From a virus: a stretch of 26,532 nucleotides of DNA. The DNA lies in the IMG/VR virus record IMGVR_UViG_3300044624_000920, positions 1 to 26,532 of that record; one strand, written 5' to 3'. A program made the translations under genes and the position numbers. Of the stretch, positions 14,647-22,184 are shown one piece after another. Within the stretch, counting starts at the first letter, position 1. Each line of letters starts with the position of its first letter. The notes under the pieces are model-generated. The model did no database searches, had not been told where the DNA came from, and saw nothing but the letters and a program-made list of their open reading frames with translations.

Positions 14647-14859
14647 ATGGCAAAATACGAAGTCAAGTCAAACCCACGTGTACGTCAGGTTTTCAACGAT
14701 CTAGAGGCATATCTAGCCTTTTGTCAGGACTATGGGTACAAGTTCGATGAGAAGGACTTATACTCTACACGGAGTTATATCTTCCGTCAGTTTCAAAAGT
14801 TCGTTGCAGGTAAGCCTGTAAAGAATATGTGGGAACTTGATGCAAAACCTCGGTTTTGA
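14647..14859 (+). CDS. Small basic phage protein of unknown function
   Basis: 70 residues with an AAAGGA ribosome site. It is helical and basic, with aromatic pairs (LEAYLAFCQDYGYKFDEKDLY, SYIFRQFQKFVAGK). No motif recognised. Its last 20 bases overlap the start of the nucleotidylyltransferase-cupin gene at 14840, so the two are probably translated together. Confidence 0.65.
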   Translation: MAKYEVKSNPRVRQVFNDLEAYLAFCQDYGYKFDEKDLYSTRSYIFRQFQKFVAGKPVKNMWELDAKPRF

Positions 14860-15616
14860 TGTAGTTGTAATTACGGGAGGATTTGACCCTCTTCATAGTG
14901 GCCACTTAAGTTATATTAAAGCGGCTGCTGATTTGGGTCAAGTCCTTGTAGTAGGTGTAAACAGCGATGACTGGCTTACTCGCAAAAAGAGTAGGGCATT
15001 CATGCCGTTTATAGAACGACTAGCAATCATCAAAGAAATCAAGTATGTTAATCATGCTATTAGTTTTGATGATTCAGATGGTAGTGGTAAAGACGCTATC
15101 AACTGGGCACGTAAACAATTCCCTGACTCAAAGATTATCTTTGCTAACGGCGGAGATAGAACTGAAATGAATATCCCTGAAATGGATATCGAAGACGGTA
15201 ACATAGAGTTTATCTTTGGTGTAGGCGGAACTAATAAAAAGAATTCAAGTAGTTGGATTCTTGAAGAATGGAAAGCCCCAAAGACATTGCGTTCATGGGG
15301 ATATTATCGTATACTGCATGAATATGGTAGTGCAGTGAAACTTAAAGAACTAACAGTAGAGCCAGGCAAGTACTTAAGTATGCAACGGCATGAACAACGT
15401 GCAGAGTTTTGGTTTGTTGCAGAAGGTGTTGCATCAGTATACACTGTAAATAGTTCAACTGATGTTGAAATAGTAGGTATGTATACAGAACATCAATATA
15501 TGCATATCAAGACTGGTGCATGGCACCAGTTAGCAAATGAAACTGACAAACCATTAAAACTTATTGAAATTCAATATGGTACTAACTGTATTGAAGAAGA
15601 CATTACGAGGAAATAA
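14840..15616 (+). CDS. Nucleotidylyltransferase-cupin fusion (sugar nucleotide enzyme)
   Basis: A 258-residue two-domain protein. Residues 1-145 are a cytidylyltransferase-like domain: GGFDPLHSGH (13-22) is the HxGH nucleotide-binding motif, and TNKKNSSSW near 132-140 fits the second binding loop. This family makes CDP-glycerol, CDP-ethanolamine or ADP-heptose. Residues 150-258 match the cupin domain of type II mannose-6-phosphate isomerases: SWGYYRIL, VEPGKYLSMQRHEQRAEFW, AWHQLANETDKPLKLIEIQ and EEDITRK. Such a pair could isomerise a sugar phosphate and activate it. I choose the ATG at 14840 over the TTG just before it. The next gene, a glycosyltransferase, begins two bases after the stop. 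Exact substrate unknown. Confidence 0.82.
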   Translation: MQNLGFDVVVITGGFDPLHSGHLSYIKAAADLGQVLVVGVNSDDWLTRKKSRAFMPFIERLAIIKEIKYVNHAISFDDSDGSGKDAINWARKQFPDSKIIFANGGDRTEMNIPEMDIEDGNIEFIFGVGGTNKKNSSSWILEEWKAPKTLRSWGYYRILHEYGSAVKLKELTVEPGKYLSMQRHEQRAEFWFVAEGVASVYTVNSSTDVEIVGMYTEHQYMHIKTGAWHQLANETDKPLKLIEIQYGTNCIEEDITRK

Positions 15617-15617
15617 A

Positions 15618-16805
15618 ATGCGCAAATTATTTTATATGGGTTTAGAACCTTATAAGGATCGGTATACACTTCAGTTAACTGACTGGAACGTAGAAGTGTT
15701 TAAGAAACGTGGGATTGATTATGTAATCGTTCCCGGTGATACACTTGATGCAAGTCGCACTATTGTGACAGGTCAAGTACTTGATGCACATGGTCGTTCA
15801 TACTTTAGTATGAGTCAGATGATGAATCTTGTTAAGATGATGCGTGAAGGTAAAGTCACTGGCGAAGATGTAATTTATTTTGAAGATATGTTTCAGCCAG
15901 GCATTGAAAGTCTTCCGTATATCATCGATCAGATTCCTGAAAAGATGCGTCCTCGTATCTTTGTTCGTTGTCTAGCACAAAGTATTGACCCAGATGATTT
16001 TGTACACGTATGGGGTATGGAGAAGTGGATGGGTCACTATGAAAAGTTAGTTAATGAGTTTGCAGATGGTGTGCTTGCTAGTAACGAAGAAATGGTAGCA
16101 CACATGAAGATTGCAGGTTGGACTGCACCCATCTATAATATCTCAGGTCTAGCATTTGGTAAGGATGAAGTTCGTCGCCGTGTACTTGACAGCGATCAAG
16201 ATATTAAGATTTTTGATGAGCGTCATATGCGTGTTGCGTTTGCCGCACGTTGGGATCAAGAAAAACAACCTGACTTTTATATGGACCTAATTGAAGAATG
16301 GTTCAAACGTGATCCTAAATCAGGGGTAGAGTTTGCTGTCTTTACTGGTTCAGTATTGCGTAGTAACAACTCTAGTTACATGGAACGTACTAAGCGTTTA
16401 CAAGAAGAAGGTAAACTTAAAGTTTATGAAAATCTTGATAAGACACATTACTATTTGTTATTGAATGATTCACGTGTTCTATTCAATTGTGCGTTGCAAG
16501 ATTGGGTAAGTAATACAGTAAGTGAAGCAGATAGTTTGGGTTGCAATGTATTGTTTCCAGCATATCGCAGTTTCCCAGAAACATTTGCTAATGACCATGA
16601 GCGTCTATATGTTCCCTGGTCAATCGATGATGCTATGAACAAACTAGATAAGTTACTACTAGTACAGCATCAAAATGTAGGCAAGATTAGTGATCACACT
16701 GATGGCACAATTGATCGTATTTGCAACATCATTGAAGGTCGTGGTCAGCATCTATTGCGTATGAGTACAGACTATCGTAAATACAATAGGGAATCAAAGT
16801 ACTAA
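15618..16805 (+). CDS. GT-B type glycosyltransferase
   Basis: A 395-residue protein with the two-lobe GT-B layout. The N-lobe includes [19 protein letters not shown] and [11 protein letters not shown]. The C-lobe shows the order [29 protein letters not shown] and [37 protein letters not shown], whose Glu/Ser block matches the nucleotide-sugar site of glycosyltransferase family 1/4 enzymes. The start at 15618 has a GAGGAA ribosome site; an in-frame ATG at 15564 lies inside the upstream gene. It follows the nucleotidylyltransferase-cupin gene by one base, so it may use the sugar that enzyme activates. The acceptor (DNA base, virion protein or host glycan) is not visible from sequence. Confidence 0.82.
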   Translation: MRKLFYMGLEPYKDRYTLQLTDWNVEVFKKRGIDYVIVPGDTLDASRTIVTGQVLDAHGRSYFSMSQMMNLVKMMREGKVTGEDVIYFEDMFQPGIESLPYIIDQIPEKMRPRIFVRCLAQSIDPDDFVHVWGMEKWMGHYEKLVNEFADGVLASNEEMVAHMKIAGWTAPIYNISGLAFGKDEVRRRVLDSDQDIKIFDERHMRVAFAARWDQEKQPDFYMDLIEEWFKRDPKSGVEFAVFTGSVLRSNNSSYMERTKRLQEEGKLKVYENLDKTHYYLLLNDSRVLFNCALQDWVSNTVSEADSLGCNVLFPAYRSFPETFANDHERLYVPWSIDDAMNKLDKLLLVQHQNVGKISDHTDGTIDRICNIIEGRGQHLLRMSTDYRKYNRESKY

Positions 16806-16806
16806 A

Positions 16807-17883
16807 ATGAGAATCGAAAACGAAGTTAAGTTAGACTTTAGTGACGTACTAATTCGTCCTAAACGTTCAACTCTATCTAGTCGCAGAGAAGTAAACCTTG
16901 AGCGTACCTATACGTTCAAGCACAGTGAACAGACATGGACTGGTGTCCCCATCATGGCTGCTAACATGGATGGTGTTGGTACATTTGCTATGGCAGAGGC
17001 TCTAGCAAAGCATAAGATGTTTACATGTTTAGTTAAAAACTATGACTATAATGATTGGAGTAAAGGTTATCCATTCAGAGGTAACAATCTTGCTATTTCT
17101 ACTGGAACAGGTGCCGCTGACTTTGACAAGTTAGTTGATTTGTGTGCCCACTTTATTGATATTAAGTTTATTTGTATTGACATTGCCAATGGATATAGTG
17201 AACACTTTGCTGACTATGTTTCAAAGGTTCGTAAAGAATTCCCACTACATACGATCATTGCTGGTAACGTAGTTACTGGTGATATGACACAAGAATTAAT
17301 TTTAAGAGGAGCAGATATTGTCAAAGTTGGAATCGGGCCAGGATCGGTATGTACAACTAGGATACAGACTGGGGTTGGCTACCCGCAACTTTCTGCGATC
17401 ATTGAGTGCGCTGATGCGGCGCATGGGCTTGGTGGACATATTATTGCTGACGGCGGGTGTACTTGCCCAGGCGATGTGGCTAAAGCATTTGGCGCAGGCG
17501 CCGATTTCGTAATGCTAGGTGGAATGTTTGCTGGGTGTGATGAAGGCGGTGGCGAAATTATTCATAAGAGTATTTTACTTGATGAACTAAGCAATAAGAC
17601 TGGCGAACCATATGTGGATACAGTTGACTATGTTAAGTTCTATGGTATGAGTAGCGAAACTGCTATGGAAAAACATCATGGAGGCATTGCTAACTATCGT
17701 AGTAGCGAAGGTAGAACAGTAGAGATTCCGTACAAAGGTCCAGTAGAGAAAATCATACTAGATACACTAGGTGGATTACGTTCAACTTGTACTTATGTTG
17801 GTGCAAGCAACTTGAAGCAACTAAGCAAGTGTACTACATTTGTTAGAGTTAATAATCAGTTTAATAGAATCTTTATCAAATAA
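16807..17883 (+). CDS. guaC: GMP reductase
   Basis: A 358-residue IMPDH/GMPR barrel that reads very close to bacterial GuaC along its full length: [57 protein letters not shown] with catalytic Cys182, [33 protein letters not shown] and TCTYVGAS. There is no CBS domain, which separates it from most IMP dehydrogenases. It converts GMP to IMP and ammonia using NADPH. In this phage it may recycle guanine released by DpdA or rebalance purines from degraded host DNA. Its start follows the glycosyltransferase stop by one base, and its stop overlaps the next start (TAATG). The middle (about 17330-17555) uses GC-richer codons than both ends, suggesting recombination with bacterial DNA. Confidence 0.95.
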   Translation: MRIENEVKLDFSDVLIRPKRSTLSSRREVNLERTYTFKHSEQTWTGVPIMAANMDGVGTFAMAEALAKHKMFTCLVKNYDYNDWSKGYPFRGNNLAISTGTGAADFDKLVDLCAHFIDIKFICIDIANGYSEHFADYVSKVRKEFPLHTIIAGNVVTGDMTQELILRGADIVKVGIGPGSVCTTRIQTGVGYPQLSAIIECADAAHGLGGHIIADGGCTCPGDVAKAFGAGADFVMLGGMFAGCDEGGGEIIHKSILLDELSNKTGEPYVDTVDYVKFYGMSSETAMEKHHGGIANYRSSEGRTVEIPYKGPVEKIILDTLGGLRSTCTYVGASNLKQLSKCTTFVRVNNQFNRIFIK

Positions 17884-18659
17884 TGTTGTCGAATATTAAA
17901 TGTTTAATTACTGCCGGTTGTAGTTATAGCCAAGTACCCAATAGAGATGTTACTTGGCCATTTCACTTAAACAAACATCTTAATCCTAAAGAAATTCATT
18001 ATTTAGGACAAGGTGCCGCCGGTAATGGAATCATCAGTAGAAAAACTTTATATGCTGTAACTAAAGCCCTTGAAAAGTATAAGCCAGAAGAAATTCTAGT
18101 GGGTGTAATGTGGAGTGGATTTGATCGTAGGGAGATTTATTCTAGAAAATCACTAGATTGCAATAGAATAGAATATGGAAACAATACTGACGCCTATGCT
18201 AATCCAACAAAGATCGTTGATCTAAAAAATAGAAATTATTATATTATTAATAAAAATTGGGATGATTACCTAACTGTTAATTTTATGAAATATGCGTACA
18301 CCGATGAGGATTCACTTATGGTTACCTTAGAGCATGTGCTTAGAGTACAAACTTTTTTAAAGTTACACAATATAAACTATTTCATGACTGAATATGATTT
18401 TGATTGTTTAGATAAGTTTCCCTATAGAAAAGAACTTCTTAAGTTGGATAAGGAAATATCTTTTTTGTATAATCAAATAGATAAGTTAAACTGGTTACCA
18501 ATTACCAATTTGTATGAATGGGCCAAGTATGAATCGGGATTTGACTTTGCACGACCACCCGATCCTCATCCAAGCACTGAGCAACACCAGGATTTTGTTG
18601 AAAAGATCATTGTCCCATATCTACTTGACAAAAGAATTATTTCTGATACAATAGTATAA
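17883..18659 (+). CDS. SGNH-hydrolase-like protein
   Basis: 258 residues. ITAGCSYSQ (about 9-17) fits block I of the SGNH/GDSL family with Ser as nucleophile, GQGAAGNGI near 40-50 fits the oxyanion Gly/Asn blocks, and PDPHPSTEQH near 225-235 fits the DxxH block V that completes the triad. The family includes sugar O-acetylesterases and lipases. Among glycosyltransferase and nucleotidylyltransferase genes, a role removing or transferring acyl groups on a glycan is plausible. The start overlaps the guaC stop by one base. The codons are more AT-rich than in guaC. Its 3' end carries promoter elements for folE. Confidence 0.65.
   Translation: MLSNIKCLITAGCSYSQVPNRDVTWPFHLNKHLNPKEIHYLGQGAAGNGIISRKTLYAVTKALEKYKPEEILVGVMWSGFDRREIYSRKSLDCNRIEYGNNTDAYANPTKIVDLKNRNYYIINKNWDDYLTVNFMKYAYTDEDSLMVTLEHVLRVQTFLKLHNINYFMTEYDFDCLDKFPYRKELLKLDKEISFLYNQIDKLNWLPITNLYEWAKYESGFDFARPPDPHPSTEQHQDFVEKIIVPYLLDKRIISDTIV
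18625..18652 (+). promoter_or_regulatory. Sigma70-like promoter for folE
   Basis: TTGACA (18625-18630), a 16-base spacer and TACAAT (18647-18652), inside the end of the SGNH gene. Confidence 0.6.
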
Positions 18660-18662
18660 ATA
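18655..18662 (+). promoter_or_regulatory. T4-type late promoter match
   Basis: TATAAATA, an exact match to the T4 late core, overlapping the stop of the SGNH gene and about 62 bases before folE. It may add late transcription or be a chance AT-rich match. Confidence 0.4.
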
Positions 18663-18666
18663 TCAA

Positions 18667-18684
18667 TGTAACACAACGGTTACA
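18667..18684 (+). promoter_or_regulatory. Inverted repeat in the folE leader
   Basis: TGTAAC-ACAACG-GTTACA, a perfect 6-bp dyad placed at the expected transcript start of the two overlapping promoters. It could be an operator. Confidence 0.35.
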
Positions 18685-18723
18685 AAATAATATTAACATA
18701 TCCGTGTAAGGAAGGAAACAAAT

Positions 18724-19401
18724 ATGTCTTATAACAAAACTAAAACCGATCCAGAGTTGGGTCAACAAGTTCACGAACACCTCGTTAAGATGGGTGTTGA
18801 AACTCCAATCAAAAAGCGCAATCTAGACCGCAAAGATCAAATCGATATTATCGAAGGTAACTTTGCTGAAATCATGCGGGCCTTAGGATTAGACTTAACT
18901 GATGATAGTCTAATGGATACTCCAAAGCGTGTTGCTAAGATGTATGTCAACGAAATCTTTTGGGGTCTTGACTATGATGCGTTCCCCAAGTGTACTACAG
19001 TCGATAACAAGATGAAGTACAATGAAATGGTTGTAGAGCGTAATGTCAATGTGCAATCTAATTGTGAACATCACTTTGTTATCATTGATGGGTTAGCAAC
19101 TGTTGCTTATGTTCCTAAAGATAAGGTACTTGGTTTATCAAAGATCAATCGTATCGTTGAGTATTTCAGTAAGCGTCCTCAAATTCAAGAGCGTTTGACA
19201 GAACAAGTATTTCATGCACTGCAATTTATTCTTGAAACAGAAGATGTTGCAGTATTAATTGATGCACGACACTATTGTGTTAAGTCACGTGGTGTAGAAG
19301 ATACAGGCTCGTCAACTGTTACTGTTCGTTTAGGTGGTGGATTTAAATCTGATCCGGCGGCAAGAGCAGAGTTTCTTAGCATTGCTAGGATGGGTAAATA
19401 A
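18724..19401 (+). CDS. folE: GTP cyclohydrolase I
   Basis: A 225-residue FolE with all hallmarks: NCEHHFVIIDG with zinc ligands Cys114 and His117, VLGLSKINRIVEYF, RPQIQERLTEQ and HYCVKSRGVED with the third zinc ligand Cys185, ending LGGGFKSDPAARAEFL. It opens GTP to dihydroneopterin triphosphate, the first step towards 7-deazaguanines and also towards folate. QueD and QueE downstream, and DpdA upstream, point to deazaguanine synthesis. The N-terminal 35 residues are longer than in the compact bacterial enzymes. A GGAAGGA ribosome site precedes the ATG. Its stop abuts the next start with no gap. Confidence 0.96.
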   Translation: MSYNKTKTDPELGQQVHEHLVKMGVETPIKKRNLDRKDQIDIIEGNFAEIMRALGLDLTDDSLMDTPKRVAKMYVNEIFWGLDYDAFPKCTTVDNKMKYNEMVVERNVNVQSNCEHHFVIIDGLATVAYVPKDKVLGLSKINRIVEYFSKRPQIQERLTEQVFHALQFILETEDVAVLIDARHYCVKSRGVEDTGSSTVTVRLGGGFKSDPAARAEFLSIARMGK

Positions 19402-19875
19402 ATGATCTTTAATAAAATCAAAGAATTAAAAGCACAAGGTAAAAAGATTGGTATTACATTTAGTACCTTTGATCTGTTACATGCAGGTCACATCGCTATG
19501 CTAAGTGAAGCAAAGAACCACTGTGATTACTTAATTTGCGGATTACAAACTGATCCAACGATTGATAGACCTGATACTAAAAATCACCCCATTCAAAGTA
19601 TTGTAGAACGACAGATTCAACTTAGTGCTTGCCGCTATGTAGATGAAGTTGTTGTATATCAAACAGAACAAGACTTAATTGACTTGTTGCTTATTTTACC
19701 ACTAGATGTTCGCATTTTAGGTATAGAGTATCACGAAAAAGACTTCACTGGTCGAGGCGAATGCTTTGACCGTAATATTGAAATTGTATTTAACGGACGT
19801 GACCACAGTTTCAGTAGTTCAAGTTTGCGTAAAAGAGTAGCGGAAGCACAAATTATTAACACATTAAATCACTAA
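19402..19875 (+). CDS. Glycerol-phosphate-type cytidylyltransferase-like enzyme
   Basis: A 157-residue single-domain nucleotidylyltransferase. TFSTFDLLHAGH (19-30) is the HxGH motif, and SSSSLRKR (138-145) replaces the RTxGISTT-type second motif at the C-terminus. The length fits TagD-like glycerol-3-phosphate or related sugar-phosphate cytidylyltransferases. The start is the base after the folE stop, so translation is coupled. It is the second of three such domains in the window, which suggests production of an activated sugar or polyol. The substrate cannot be read from the sequence. Confidence 0.82.
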   Translation: MIFNKIKELKAQGKKIGITFSTFDLLHAGHIAMLSEAKNHCDYLICGLQTDPTIDRPDTKNHPIQSIVERQIQLSACRYVDEVVVYQTEQDLIDLLLILPLDVRILGIEYHEKDFTGRGECFDRNIEIVFNGRDHSFSSSSLRKRVAEAQIINTLNH

Positions 19876-19876
19876 T

Positions 19877-20674
19877 ATGCCACAACGAATTTTAATCATG
19901 GGCTTGCCAGGATCAGGCAAAACGTATCTAGCACAATATGTACTAGAATATTTACAAAACGAAAAGAAACGTGTAGGCTGGCTAAACGCAGACGATGTAC
20001 GTAAAAAATACAATGACTGGGATTTTAGTACAGAAGGTCGTGTTCGGCAAAGTCATCGTATGCGTGAACTAGCAGATTCGATGACAGAGTATGATTATGT
20101 AATCTGCGACTTTGTAGCACCATTAGTTGAGATGCGTAATAACTTTAAAGCAGATTGGACTGTTTGGGTTGATACTATTGATAAAGGTCGATTTGAAGAT
20201 ACTAACAAGGCCTTTATTCCACCTGATGTATATGATTTTAGAATCACAGAACAGCATGGTGAGAAGTGGGGTGAGTTTATTGCCGCGCATATATATGACA
20301 ACCGTCGTAGACCGGTGTTTAACTGGCAAAAAGAAACAGTTCAAATGTTAGGTCGTTGGCAACCTTGGCATGAAGGTCATCGTAAGTTGTTTGAACGTGC
20401 TATTGTTAAGACTGGACAAGTAGTTATTCAAATTAGAGATTGTCAAGGATGGCAAGGAAGTAATCCTTTTGCAATCGACCAAGTAAAAAGTTTTATTAAA
20501 CGTGACTTAGATATGTTATATCAGGGTCAATATGAGATTCAAATTGTTCCAAACATTGTAAACATTACATATGGTCGTGATGTTGGATATAAGATTGAAC
20601 AAGAAACATTTGATAAAAGTGTAACAGATATTTCCGCAACAAAAATTCGTAAAGAATTAGGTTTTGGTAAATAA
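19877..20674 (+). CDS. Kinase-nucleotidylyltransferase fusion
   Basis: A 265-residue bifunctional protein. The N-terminal 150 residues are a P-loop kinase like APS kinase: GLPGSGKT (9-16), WLNADDVRKKYNDWDF, and YVICDFVAPLVEMRN near 76-90 on the usual substrate lid. The C-terminal half has GRWQPWHEGHRKLF (from 159, with His165 and His168 forming HxGH) and the closing ISATKIR (252-258). The kinase-then-transferase order recalls PAPS synthase, but the transferase half is far too small to be ATP sulfurylase, so another small phosphorylated substrate is likely. No ribosome site is evident, and it starts two bases after the previous stop. It is probably part of the same activated-sugar route. Confidence 0.78.
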   Translation: MPQRILIMGLPGSGKTYLAQYVLEYLQNEKKRVGWLNADDVRKKYNDWDFSTEGRVRQSHRMRELADSMTEYDYVICDFVAPLVEMRNNFKADWTVWVDTIDKGRFEDTNKAFIPPDVYDFRITEQHGEKWGEFIAAHIYDNRRRPVFNWQKETVQMLGRWQPWHEGHRKLFERAIVKTGQVVIQIRDCQGWQGSNPFAIDQVKSFIKRDLDMLYQGQYEIQIVPNIVNITYGRDVGYKIEQETFDKSVTDISATKIRKELGFGK

Positions 20675-20700
20675 AGATAGCGGTCTCGGCGTCATCCCGC

Positions 20701-20729
20701 TTGACAAATTCTGCCGCCTATGCTAATAT
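20701..20729 (+). promoter_or_regulatory. Sigma70-like promoter for queD
   Basis: TTGACA (20701-20706), a 17-base spacer and TAATAT (20724-20729) with TGC in front as an extended -10. A GC-rich 5-bp dyad (AGCGG 20679-20683, CCGCT 20697-20701) ends on the -35 box and could act as a weak upstream terminator or operator. Confidence 0.75.
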
Positions 20730-20749
20730 TAACATAGGAGAAAATAAGC

Positions 20750-21253
20750 ATGACATATCAACCAGTAACATACAAGTACACAAGTACAAAAGAGTATCAC
20801 GATTCATTCCCTTGCGCATATCGTCAATGGCGTGCTGACTCTCACTGTAATCTAATTCATGGTTACAGTTTTTCAATCAAGGTATATTTCGGAACTGACA
20901 ACCTCGATGTTCGTAATTGGGCCGCTGATTACGGTGGTCTTAAAGAATTAAAGGGAATTCTTGAAGATCAGTTTGATCATACACTATTGGTTGCAGAAGA
21001 CGATCCTGAACTTGAAACATTCAAAATGTTGCAAGAAAAGAATATGGCTAAATTGACTATTCTTCCTGCACTAGGTTGTGAAGCACTTGCTGATATGATC
21101 TATAAGTTTATCAACACAGTTTATGTTCCTGACTATTATGGTCCTAGCGAAGCAGAACGTCTATGGTGCTATCGTGTAGAAGTTCGTGAGACACAGAGCA
21201 ACATGGCTTTCCGTGAAGGTCATAGGGAGTGGAATGAGGACTTGATCGGATGA
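20750..21253 (+). CDS. queD: QueD, 6-carboxytetrahydropterin synthase
   Basis: A 167-residue member of the PTPS/QueD family, which converts dihydroneopterin triphosphate to 6-carboxytetrahydropterin. Visible features: His17 as first zinc ligand, SHCNLIHGYS (31-40) with the catalytic-type Cys33 and zinc His37, AADYGGLKELK, FDHTLL and VEVRETQSNMA with the conserved Glu. In the usual HGH motif the second His is a zinc ligand; here it is Tyr39 (HGY), an unusual replacement. It has its own promoter and an AGGAG ribosome site. Its stop overlaps the next start (ATGA). The neighbouring folE and queE support the deazaguanine role over a pterin-only role. Confidence 0.9.
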   Translation: MTYQPVTYKYTSTKEYHDSFPCAYRQWRADSHCNLIHGYSFSIKVYFGTDNLDVRNWAADYGGLKELKGILEDQFDHTLLVAEDDPELETFKMLQEKNMAKLTILPALGCEALADMIYKFINTVYVPDYYGPSEAERLWCYRVEVRETQSNMAFREGHREWNEDLIG

Positions 21254-21441
21254 ACAGCCTAGAAAAAATTTGGGCTAGAGCAACTGGACATTTAATAGGT
21301 AGTACAGATGAGGATAGGCCGGATGTGCCTATCCTCACACTGCGTGAAGCACGTATTGCTTTATTTTTAAAGACCTTTTGGGTAGTAATTCATACTATTA
21401 CCTGTATCGTAATTATTGCTAACGCAATACATCATTGGTGA
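21250..21441 (+). CDS. Small membrane protein
   Basis: 63 residues, starting in the queD stop (ATGA). The polar N-terminal half contains WARATGHLIG. A single membrane helix spans about residues 38-58 (FLKTFWVVIHTITCIVIIANA). No family recognised. The coding sequence holds an 11-bp perfect hairpin (21309-21337). The next gene begins three bases after the stop. Confidence 0.6.
   Translation: MNSLEKIWARATGHLIGSTDEDRPDVPILTLREARIALFLKTFWVVIHTITCIVIIANAIHHW
21309..21337 (+). other. Perfect 11-bp hairpin inside a gene
   Basis: TGAGGATAGGC (21309-21319), a 7-base loop, GCCTATCCTCA (21327-21337). No T-run follows. It is an unusually long perfect stem for coding DNA and may be an mRNA processing or stability signal, or a protein-binding site. 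Confidence 0.6.
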
Positions 21442-21444
21442 TTT

Positions 21445-21951
21445 ATGAAAAAGATATACTACACAAACGAACACATTGCAGGATATGTAAACGATATTAT
21501 TCGGCAACTGGTAATTGATGATTTCAAGCCTGACTATATTGTTGGACTTACAAGAGGGGGATTAGTTCCTGCTCTAATGCTTAGTCACTATCTAAAAGTT
21601 CCCATGCATACATTAAAGGTTAGTATGCGTGATGATGACCATTGTGAATCTAATTTATGGATGGCTGAGGATGCATTTGGTCATGAACAAGAAAAAAAGA
21701 ATATTCTTATCGTAGATGATATTAACGATTCGGGCGAAACTCTTAATTGGGTACAGCGTGATTGGGAATCAAGTTGTCATGCTGACAGTGACAAATGGCT
21801 TGATGTTTGGAATCATAATGTCAAGTTTGCAACCATTGTTAACAATGATTATTCTAAATTTGAAAACGTAGACTATAGTGCAGTACATATTAATAAGTTT
21901 GAAGAACCATGTTGGATTGTCTTCCCTTGGGAAGAATGGTGGAAAAATTAA
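21445..21951 (+). CDS. Gpt-like purine phosphoribosyltransferase
   Basis: A 168-residue type I phosphoribosyltransferase. YIVGLTRGGLVPALMLSHYL (31-50) is the pyrophosphate-binding region, and ILIVDDINDSGET (87-99) is the PRPP loop with paired Asp. The C-terminal PCWIVFPWEEWW (155-166) resembles the purine-stacking WIEQPWD segment of E. coli xanthine-guanine phosphoribosyltransferase, so guanine or xanthine is the likely base. It would join the base to PRPP to give GMP or XMP. Placed between queD and queE and with guaC upstream, it could salvage guanine set free by DpdA. It starts three bases after the preceding gene. A pyrimidine base or a regulatory role is less likely. Confidence 0.78.
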   Translation: MKKIYYTNEHIAGYVNDIIRQLVIDDFKPDYIVGLTRGGLVPALMLSHYLKVPMHTLKVSMRDDDHCESNLWMAEDAFGHEQEKKNILIVDDINDSGETLNWVQRDWESSCHADSDKWLDVWNHNVKFATIVNNDYSKFENVDYSAVHINKFEEPCWIVFPWEEWWKN

Positions 21952-21961
21952 TCCATTATCA

Positions 21962-21990
21962 TTGACACCTAAATACAAAGGTGCTATGAT
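21962..21990 (+). promoter_or_regulatory. Sigma70-like promoter, extended -10
   Basis: TTGACA (21962-21967), a 17-base spacer and TATGAT (21985-21990) preceded by TGC. It shares GGTGCTAT with the promoter at 1495. Confidence 0.7.
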
Positions 21991-22010
21991 TGTATATAAG
22001 GATAAGATTT

Positions 22011-22184
22011 ATGACGTTATTTGATTTTATTGTTAAAGTAATAGTTCCTATTTTTGTAGTCGGGAGTGCGGCTTTTATTGTGTACGGTCAATATCTTCTT
22101 ATGAATGATCGTGATGAGTATAAACGTAAACATGGTGTCGATCCTTGGCGTCATGGTTGGGATAAAGATGAAAAACAAGATTAA
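22011..22184 (+). CDS. Small membrane protein
   Basis: 57 residues from the ATG at 22011, with an AAGGA site at 21998-22002; an in-frame TTG at 21990 overlaps the -10 box and is rejected. A membrane helix at about 5-27 (DFIVKVIVPIFVVGSAAFIVYG) is followed by a charged tail (RDEYKRKHGVDPWRHGWDKDEKQD). Its end overlaps queE by 17 bases. No family recognised. Confidence 0.6.
   Translation: MTLFDFIVKVIVPIFVVGSAAFIVYGQYLLMNDRDEYKRKHGVDPWRHGWDKDEKQD

Noticed and set aside
14501-14704. Open frame crossing 14634-14647
   Set aside because: It is a shadow of the gene at 14173 and the start of the one at 14647, both with better starts.
16807-17883. IMP dehydrogenase
   Set aside because: There is no CBS domain insert, and the sequence follows GuaC from start to end, including [14 protein letters not shown] and YGMSSE.
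20095-20351. Several sense and antisense frames inside the kinase-nucleotidylyltransferase gene
   Set aside because: They lie fully within a well-supported gene with motifs at both ends.
19877-20674. PAPS synthase (APS kinase plus ATP sulfurylase)
   Set aside because: The domain order fits, but the C-terminal half of about 110 residues is far too short for ATP sulfurylase and ends in an ISxTxIR-type nucleotidylyltransferase motif.
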